In this document: piece after piece, positions 1 to 4,660 of the stretch
How positions within the stretch are numbered: position 1 is the first letter of the stretch
Layout: every line of letters begins with the position of its first letter
Source: Lachnospiraceae bacterium
Lineage (GTDB): Bacteria; Bacillota; Clostridia; Lachnospirales; Lachnospiraceae
DNA length: 5,655 nucleotides
Direction of reading: 5' to 3'
Assembly (NCBI GenBank): GCA_024694785.1
Contig: JAILJL010000136.1
Span: forward strand, 1-5,655
Position numbers and translations under genes: made by a program
Notes under the pieces: model-generated
The model's input: only the letters and a program-made list of their open reading frames with translations
What the model was told of the DNA's origin: nothing
Databases searched by the model: none

Positions 1-266
1 ATTACCTGATTAAAGTAGATGTCCAATTCCTTTAGCTGACTGATACCACTTCCAACCATCTGTCCGTCTCCGACGGAAGAACCGCCCTGCGGTAATATAC
101 TAAATGAGTTCTGCAAAGAAGCAATCACTTCCTGAAACTTCTGAGCATCTACCGTAGACATCGAGAAAAGCAATACGAAGAAGCACAGAAGTAAATTCAT
201 AAGATCGGAGAAAGTTGTAATCCAACCACCGGACTTAACCTGCTCTTCCTGTTTCTTCTTAGCCAC
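1..266 (-). CDS. motB: MotB flagellar stator protein, N-terminal part (3' end beyond window)
   Basis: MotB anchors the stator to peptidoglycan and, with MotA, forms the ion channel that powers flagellar rotation. Only the first 88 residues are inside the window; the peptidoglycan-binding OmpA-like domain must lie past the edge. Translation starts at a GTG (266-264) that shares one base with the motA stop codon and has a good ribosome binding site, GGAGGTG, 7 bases upstream inside motA. A short basic, charged cytoplasmic tail (residues 2-11) leads into a single membrane helix at about 15-36. The motif WITTFSDLMN holds the expected ion-binding aspartate at Asp21. The following segment TVDAQKFQEVI aligns with the periplasmic plug region. 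Cys28, seven residues after the Asp, matches the PomB position Cys31 as I recall that sequence. The frame is open to the edge without a stop. Confidence 0.93.
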   Translation of the reverse strand, partial: MAKKKQEEQVKSGGWITTFSDLMNLLLCFFVLLFSMSTVDAQKFQEVIASLQNSFSILPQGGSSVGDGQMVGSGISQLKELDIYFNQV

Positions 267-1057
267 TACTCTTCACCTCCGCCGCCTTCCTTCATGGCCT
301 CACGATTCTTAGGTGACAAGAACGACTTAAGCTTCTCTTCGATTACACGCGGGTTCTCACCTGCCTGAATTGAAAGAAGTCCCTCTACCATGATATCTTT
401 CATCATAATCTCGGTTGCATTCTTAACGCGAAGCTTCGTTGCCGTCGGGTTACAGATCCAGTTGGCAATAAGTGAACCATATAATGTTGTAAGTAAAGCT
501 ACGGCCATATTAGGACCGATGGAAGATGCATCTTCAAGGTTTTTAAGCATGTTAACAAGACCAATTAACGTACCGATCATTCCCCATGCAGGACCAAGAT
601 CCGCCCATTTATCCCATAAGCCTATAACCTTCTTATGTCTTTCTTCAATACAAACAAGATCCGTTTCAAGAATTCCTCGTACCAATTCCGGATCGGTACC
701 GTCTACTACAAGCATAACGCCCTTTCTTAAAAACTGATCTTCTATGGAGTTACTTGCCTCATCAAGTGCAAGAAGACCTTCTTTTCTTGCAACATTGGAC
801 AAGTCAATAATTGTCTTAATAACCGACTCCGGATCATCCTTCGAAGCCTTAAGTGAAAGCGGGAAGCCTTTTAATCCCGTAATAAAGTCAGGAATAGTAT
901 TGGAAGCAACTACACCGCATATAGAACCACCGATTGTAATAATTACTGATGGTACATCAATGAAGTTACCAAAAGCGGTTACGCCTCCGGAAGAGAATAT
1001 ACCGAAGACAACCATTACAAAACCCAATATAAGACCCGCGAGTGAAGCTATATCCAT
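266..1057 (-). CDS. motA: MotA/PomA-type flagellar stator protein
   Basis: MotA is the other stator subunit, an inner-membrane protein whose cytoplasmic loop pushes on the rotor protein FliG. The chosen ATG gives 263 residues, normal for the Gram-positive and PomA branch, beginning MDIASLAGLILGF. Four membrane segments fall at about 5-21, 33-52, 157-174 and 184-203, with a large cytoplasmic loop between the second and third. The loop has Arg91-Lys92, part of the charged patch that contacts FliG. Pro156 matches the conserved stator proline (Pro173 in E. coli), and Thr163, Thr190 and Thr191 match threonines seen in sodium-type PomA. A start 69 bases upstream would add 23 residues but has no ribosome binding site. 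The ATG used has AGAGGG 9 bases upstream. The glycine-rich end (GGGGEE) also encodes the motB ribosome binding site, so the pair is probably translationally coupled. Confidence 0.95.
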   Translation of the reverse strand: MDIASLAGLILGFVMVVFGIFSSGGVTAFGNFIDVPSVIITIGGSICGVVASNTIPDFITGLKGFPLSLKASKDDPESVIKTIIDLSNVARKEGLLALDEASNSIEDQFLRKGVMLVVDGTDPELVRGILETDLVCIEERHKKVIGLWDKWADLGPAWGMIGTLIGLVNMLKNLEDASSIGPNMAVALLTTLYGSLIANWICNPTATKLRVKNATEIMMKDIMVEGLLSIQAGENPRVIEEKLKSFLSPKNREAMKEGGGGEE

Positions 1058-1093
1058 ATGGTTAAACCCTCTACTTCCTGTCAAAAAGTGATT

Positions 1094-1115
1094 TGCGCTC
1101 TTACATAAAAGCACA
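1094..1115 (-). other. Hairpin in the motA 5' leader
   Basis: Read on the minus strand, TGTGCTTTT (1115-1107) and AAGAGCGCA (1102-1094) pair over 9 positions, two of them G-U, around a 4-base ATGT loop. It lies about 20 bases after the predicted transcription start and about 20 bases before the motA ribosome binding site. It has no U-run after it, so it is not a terminator. It could stabilise the mRNA 5' end or be chance in an AT-rich leader. Confidence 0.35.
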
Positions 1116-1143
1116 CTTTGAGACATTAAAATAATCTGTTTAC

Positions 1144-1172
1144 ATTTTACTAAACTTTTAACCTATTGTCTA
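1144..1172 (-). promoter_or_regulatory. Predicted sigma-A-type promoter for motA-motB
   Basis: On the minus strand, TAGACA (1172-1167) is followed by exactly 17 bases and TAAAAT (1149-1144). Each hexamer has one mismatch to TTGACA and TATAAT, and the spacing is optimal. Transcription would start near 1137, giving a leader of about 80 bases before the motA ATG. It lies just after the stem-loop that follows flgE, which suggests motAB can be expressed separately from the hook genes. The assignment rests on sequence match alone. Confidence 0.6.
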
Positions 1173-1207
1173 CTCATATTTATGTATTTTTTCATAAAAT
1201 ATACAAG

Positions 1208-1242
1208 ATATTGGGGGAGCAAAAACTTGCTTCCCCCAATAT
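1208..1242 (-). terminator. Stem-loop after flgE, probable transcription terminator
   Basis: The arms 1208-1222 and 1227-1242 pair over 15 positions, including a GGGGG/CCCCC block, with one bulged base (1232) and a 4-base loop. It begins 37 bases past the flgE stop codon. On the minus strand the sequence after it is only moderately U-rich (CTTGTATATTTT), so it may be a leaky terminator or a stem protecting the 3' end of the hook-operon transcript rather than a full stop. The stem is nearly symmetric and could act in both directions. Confidence 0.6.
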
Positions 1243-1278
1243 ACACTAAATTTTCAATATTAAACTAACAAATTGTTA

Positions 1279-3390
1279 TTATCTCTTGAGATTAATAAGT
1301 TCTTCAAGCAATGTATCCGAAGTTGTAATAACACGGCTGTTTGCCTGGAAACCTCTCTGAGTCGTAATCATATCCGTAAATTCAGCGGAAAGATCTACGT
1401 TACTCATTTCAAGAGCACCTGTTGTCAACGAACCGCCATCTGCAGAGATATCAACACCGATACCATCAAATGAACCGGAGTTAAGTGTTGTCTGATAACA
1501 TCCGTCACCAACCATTTCAAGACCGGAAGCATTTGCAAACTTTGCAACTGCGATCTGTCCCAAAAGAACCGTATTACCATTATCATACGAACCGTAAATC
1601 ATACCGTTTGAGTTAATGGATACACCTGTCATAGCACCAAGCTTCTTGCCCGCTCCCGCAGTAGAACCTACACTGCCGGATTCCATGCCCATGGTGGATG
1701 TCCCACCGTTATTGAACATTGAAACCGTTGTAAAGTCGATCGAGATATTCTCGAACTTGCCGTCAAGGTTCTTCATTGCAAGTGTTGCAATATCGGAAGA
1801 TCCGATTGAGGCGAATGTACCGTCATCGGTATTGAATCTAAGCTGCGTATAATACTTTGTACCTACAAGGTCTACAATGTAATCTGTATAGTTGTCTTTA
1901 TCCATATCCTTATCAAGAGTTGCATTAACGGTTGTAGGTGAAAGAATATCAACTATAGTCTGGTGATTAGCCTGTGTCTTGAAGTACTGCGGATCCTCGA
2001 GATATGTAAGCATATCCTTTACGCTTGCCCATGTAGTATCATTATTACCTGCATCCTTCGGTACATGCTCTCCCGTAGCCGGGTTATAAAGGAAAAGATT
2101 AGTCGGATTATCAACATTTGTCTTACTTGTCGGATCTGTATCTCCCGCACCGATTCTCCAGCCGTTTGTTGAAGCAAACTTCTGTCCACCGATTTCAAGG
2201 AAATCAGAATAAACGGTTGCATCTTTGTATGTTGAGTTACCATCAACATAAAGATCAGGATCGATATTTGCAAAATTATTCTTAAAGTAATTCTTAATTG
2301 CAAGCGCTGTCTTTGCTACATCGTTGGCATACTGATCCGAGCTGTCCGATAACGGAATATAAGTTACTGTAGTTGTACCGCCGTTTGTCTCCTCACGTCT
2401 TGCATAATATTTACCATTCTGATCCACATAGATATCGGAACCTTCAATCTTGGTTGTTGTAGGGTCTCCGCCATCAACGCTTGTCAAGTAGTGATGATAT
2501 AAAGCGAAGCCTGCTGCTGTTGTATCTGTATTGACTACAGTTGCATTCTCTGCTGCAAGATCTACAGTCTGTACATTCGGATATCTACCTGCAAGAAGTG
2601 TACCCGTATCCTTTACGGATGTATCAGCGGAACCGAATAAGTCTTTTGCAGTAATCTGACCTGTAAGAATTGAATTACCATTAACATCAAGAATATCCGA
2701 AAGCGATACATCATAAAGTCCCGGATCTCCCGACTTATCGGTAACAACCTTGAACTTTGCAGTATACTGATATCCAAGTGCATCATAGAAGTTCAAATTC
2801 ATTACATATCCGTCTTCTGTCTCAACTGCTGTAGAATTGGCATCAAGAATACCTGTAGCAACCGCATTGGTTGTAGCTTCAGGCGAAGAAACAAGGTTAG
2901 CTTCCGACATAATTCTAAGTGCGGACACTGTATCCTTCTTAATCTCGCCCGATGCAGGGTCAACCTGCCATCCCATTACGTTGAAACCGGTTGAAGAAAG
3001 ACATAAATTACCAATTGCATCAAAGTAGAATGAACCTACTCTCGTGAATACATTCTCTGTACCATTATTAACGATAAAAAAGCTATTACCGTTAATCTTA
3101 CAATCGAGTGCAGAACCTGTTGTCTGGGTAGCACCGGCAGTTGTAATGGAAGTCGTTGTTGTAGCAAGTGTTACACCAAGACCGATCTGCTTAGCATTGA
3201 TACCACCCACGCCTGTCAAATTATTAGGTCCGGATGCAGACGATGTTGTCTGATACATAATGTCATTAAAAGTTACTCGTGAGCCCTTGAAGGCTACGGT
3301 GTTAACGTTAGCGATATTATTACCGATAACGTCCATCTTTGTCTGGTGAGTCTTAAGTCCCGCAACACCAGAGTAAAGTGATCTCATCAT
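1279..3390 (-). CDS. flgE: FlgE flagellar hook protein, long form
   Basis: FlgE is the building block of the flagellar hook, the flexible joint between basal body and filament. It is exported by the flagellar type III apparatus and polymerises under the FlgD cap. The 703-residue product has the N-terminal rod-type domain at about 1-35 (MRSLYSG, then DVIGNNIANVNT) and FlgE hallmarks at about 95-142 (INGNSFFIV, STGFNVMGWQ). The C-terminal part has GQIAVAKFAN at 611-620 and the closing helix, including ITTQRGFQANSRVITTSD, to residue 703. Many FlgE proteins are roughly 400-500 residues; the extra length lies mainly between about 230 and 510, in the surface-exposed region. It contains three cysteines (97, 130, 631) and an aspartate-rich stretch near 493-503. 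The first of two tandem ATGs is chosen because AAGGAGGG sits 8 bases upstream. There is no signal peptide, as expected for this export route. Confidence 0.96.
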   Translation of the reverse strand: MMRSLYSGVAGLKTHQTKMDVIGNNIANVNTVAFKGSRVTFNDIMYQTTSSASGPNNLTGVGGINAKQIGLGVTLATTTTSITTAGATQTTGSALDCKINGNSFFIVNNGTENVFTRVGSFYFDAIGNLCLSSTGFNVMGWQVDPASGEIKKDTVSALRIMSEANLVSSPEATTNAVATGILDANSTAVETEDGYVMNLNFYDALGYQYTAKFKVVTDKSGDPGLYDVSLSDILDVNGNSILTGQITAKDLFGSADTSVKDTGTLLAGRYPNVQTVDLAAENATVVNTDTTAAGFALYHHYLTSVDGGDPTTTKIEGSDIYVDQNGKYYARREETNGGTTTVTYIPLSDSSDQYANDVAKTALAIKNYFKNNFANIDPDLYVDGNSTYKDATVYSDFLEIGGQKFASTNGWRIGAGDTDPTSKTNVDNPTNLFLYNPATGEHVPKDAGNNDTTWASVKDMLTYLEDPQYFKTQANHQTIVDILSPTTVNATLDKDMDKDNYTDYIVDLVGTKYYTQLRFNTDDGTFASIGSSDIATLAMKNLDGKFENISIDFTTVSMFNNGGTSTMGMESGSVGSTAGAGKKLGAMTGVSINSNGMIYGSYDNGNTVLLGQIAVAKFANASGLEMVGDGCYQTTLNSGSFDGIGVDISADGGSLTTGALEMSNVDLSAEFTDMITTQRGFQANSRVITTSDTLLEELINLKR

Positions 3391-3398
3391 AGGACATA

Positions 3399-3419
3399 CC
3401 CTCCTTGTAGTCTGGAGGG
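3399..3419 (-). promoter_or_regulatory. Hairpin enclosing the flgE ribosome binding site
   Basis: On the minus strand, CCCTCC (3419-3414) can pair perfectly with GGAGGG (3404-3399) around a 9-base loop. GGAGGG is the core of the flgE ribosome binding site AAGGAGGG (3406-3399), 8 bases before the ATG. Folding would hide the site from the ribosome, so it may restrain flgE translation. The pairing is visible in the sequence; its regulatory role is an inference. Confidence 0.5.
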
Positions 3420-3429
3420 GACAATCAAT

Positions 3430-3453
3430 TCTCCCATCTGTCAGTCAGGGAGA
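3430..3453 (-). other. Second stem-loop in the flgE leader
   Basis: On the minus strand, TCTCCC (3453-3448) pairs with GGGAGA (3435-3430) around a 12-base loop. It lies between the stop codon of the upstream small gene and the hairpin that covers the flgE ribosome binding site. Two similar pyrimidine/purine-armed hairpins thus sit in tandem in an 83-base gap. There is no U-run, so termination is unlikely. Processing, mRNA stability or alternative pairing are possible. Confidence 0.4.
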
Positions 3454-3473
3454 TAAGTTTCCATAAGGTCCAA

Positions 3474-3878
3474 CTATATAATGACTGCCCCATCAATATT
3501 CGTATATACATTTTCGTTTGAATCAAGTGAATCAAGTGCTGTTATTACAGTATTACTCTTGGTATTAACTATAAAAGCAAGTGAATCCACCAATACCAAT
3601 GACTCATTGATTCCCTTATCGAGAGCTTTTGCAGTCCCTTCATTAAGGCGTCTCATCTGATCGTTTGAAAGTAAAATATTTCTTTCGTTAAGTCTGTTTT
3701 CAGCGTGCTTGCTGAACTTAAGCTCGCTTATCTCACGGGTTCTTTGACTTAATACCTGTTCAAAAGTTAAACCCGATGTATTGACTGAGGAAATACCTGC
3801 TTTCTTCTGGGAATTTAAATACTGGTCAGTAACCTGTTCAATTGAAGCAAACTGGTTTTGAATTTTATTGAAATCCAT
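3474..3878 (-). CDS. TIGR02530-type flagellar operon protein
   Basis: This is a small soluble protein of 134 residues, of the family found between flgD and flgE in Firmicutes flagellar clusters and often named only 'flagellar operon protein'. Its biochemical role is not established to my knowledge; position suggests a hook-assembly accessory. Recognisable signatures are LKFSKHAENRLNERNI (53-68), VDSLAFIVN (97-105), VITALD (111-116) and NVYTNIDGAVII (123-134). The N-terminal 50 residues are polar and probably helical, and there is no signal peptide or membrane segment. The ATG at 3878 is preferred because GAGAGG lies 8 bases upstream. An in-frame GTG at 3887 would overlap that ribosome binding site. 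The gene lies 42 bases after flgD and 83 bases before flgE, consistent with one operon. Confidence 0.88.
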   Translation of the reverse strand: MDFNKIQNQFASIEQVTDQYLNSQKKAGISSVNTSGLTFEQVLSQRTREISELKFSKHAENRLNERNILLSNDQMRRLNEGTAKALDKGINESLVLVDSLAFIVNTKSNTVITALDSLDSNENVYTNIDGAVII

Positions 3879-3899
3879 TTCATTCACCTCTCTTAAAAG

Positions 3900-3923
3900 T
3901 AAGCCTTACTTCCTATAGGCTTA
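3900..3923 (-). other. Small inverted repeat at the end of flgD
   Basis: TAAGCCT (3900-3906) and AGGCTTA (3917-3923) form a perfect 7-base-pair stem around a 10-base loop, overlapping the flgD stop codon. On the minus strand it is followed by CTTTT, giving a weak terminator-like look. Because the next gene starts soon after with its own ribosome binding site, partial attenuation or a processing stem is more likely than full termination. Confidence 0.35.
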
Positions 3924-4640
3924 AGCTTCTTCATTGTTATCAGGTTCTTCTTGTGCTACCTCTTCGGTAGTATCGATTTCTTCTGTCTCTTCGTTATCTT
4001 CTGCAGCCTGTGTCAGCTCTTTAATCTTTTCTTCAAGCTTCTCTAACTGGGCTACCAGATCCTTGTTAACGAACTCCTTCTGATACGTTGTCATCGCATC
4101 ATATGTTGCTCTTACCGTAGCAATAAGTGTACTGTCTGCCGCTGTCAGCTGATTAACGTTCGGAAGTTTGCTCATCATCGCCTCGAAATCCTTGGCGACT
4201 TCAACTGCCTTCATGTAATCTCCGTTAACAACCGAATCAAGATCATCGATGTTGTAAAGCTGTTCATTGATCGAAAGATATACATCGGTGCCTTCAACAT
4301 ACATGTAATCAACGATTCCGCTAAAATAGCTTGTCTCGCCGGTCACACTGTTGGTAGACTTCATTATAACTTCCTTACCTACAAGTTCTTGTGCTTCCAT
4401 CTGCTTCATCGACTGCTGCATCGCTGAACTCTGTTCAATCTGAGTAAATGTAGCATACTGGGAAACCCATTCTGTATTGGAAGTCGGCTCCAACGGATCC
4501 TGATACTTCATTTCGGCTACAAGTAACTGTAAGAACATATCCTCATTAACCGAGTTGTTGCCCTGTTCCTTGGACTTCGAAGAGGTATTTGCACCGGTAT
4601 CAATTACTTTACCATTCTCAATCAACGCTGTAATTGCCAT
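3921..4640 (-). CDS. flgD: FlgD hook-cap protein with an extra C-terminal helical domain
   Basis: FlgD forms the temporary cap at the tip of the growing hook and lets FlgE subunits assemble. The conserved N-terminal part is clear at residues 36-70 (FLQLLVAEMKYQDPLEPTSN, then WVSQYATFTQIEQ). A small beta-rich region follows at about 86-138, with VGKEV at its start. The rest is unusual. Residues about 150-210 resemble the helical repeat of Gram-positive surface proteins with the pattern LP...LT..D...V...R..YDALT..QK..V...L. The last 26 residues (214-239) are acidic, with 14 Asp/Glu and no Lys or Arg. The usual FlgD C-terminal Ig-like domain (FlgD_ig) is not recognisable. The ATG has AAAGGAGA 7 bases upstream and lies 20 bases past the fliK stop, so the two are almost certainly cotranscribed. 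Confidence 0.93.
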   Translation of the reverse strand: MAITALIENGKVIDTGANTSSKSKEQGNNSVNEDMFLQLLVAEMKYQDPLEPTSNTEWVSQYATFTQIEQSSAMQQSMKQMEAQELVGKEVIMKSTNSVTGETSYFSGIVDYMYVEGTDVYLSINEQLYNIDDLDSVVNGDYMKAVEVAKDFEAMMSKLPNVNQLTAADSTLIATVRATYDAMTTYQKEFVNKDLVAQLEKLEEKIKELTQAAEDNEETEEIDTTEEVAQEEPDNNEEA

Positions 4641-4660
4641 CTTCTAATCTCCTTTCTTAC

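Noticed and set aside
1058..1126. A longer MotA starting at the ATG at 1126.
   Set aside because: It lacks a ribosome binding site, starts only about 10 bases from the predicted transcription start, and adds 23 residues absent from the normal 263-residue family form.
1128..1161. A possible sigma-D/FliA-type promoter before motA (TAAA with a GATTA-like -10).
   Set aside because: The -10 match is only about 5 of 8 and the spacing is off by about two bases; the sigma-A-like match in the same region is clearly better.
1266..1278. Palindrome TAACAA-A-TTGTTA just after flgE.
   Set aside because: It is AT-rich, has no usable loop for an RNA hairpin and no second copy; probably chance.
2019..2303. 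Minus-strand 94-codon frame inside flgE.
   Set aside because: It is out of frame within an intact flgE frame, has low-complexity Ile/Leu/Met/Gln composition, and gives no sign of a frameshifted FlgE.
390..3253. Plus-strand open frames at 390-737, 744-1091, 1273-1473, 1616-1852, 1963-2172, 2837-3028 and 3044-3253.
   Set aside because: All lie opposite well-supported motA or flgE coding sequence, have no family resemblance, and are explained as shadow frames.
3879..3887. A GTG start at 3887 for the TIGR02530-type gene.
   Set aside because: The GTG overlaps the purine-rich ribosome binding site that is well placed for the ATG at 3878.
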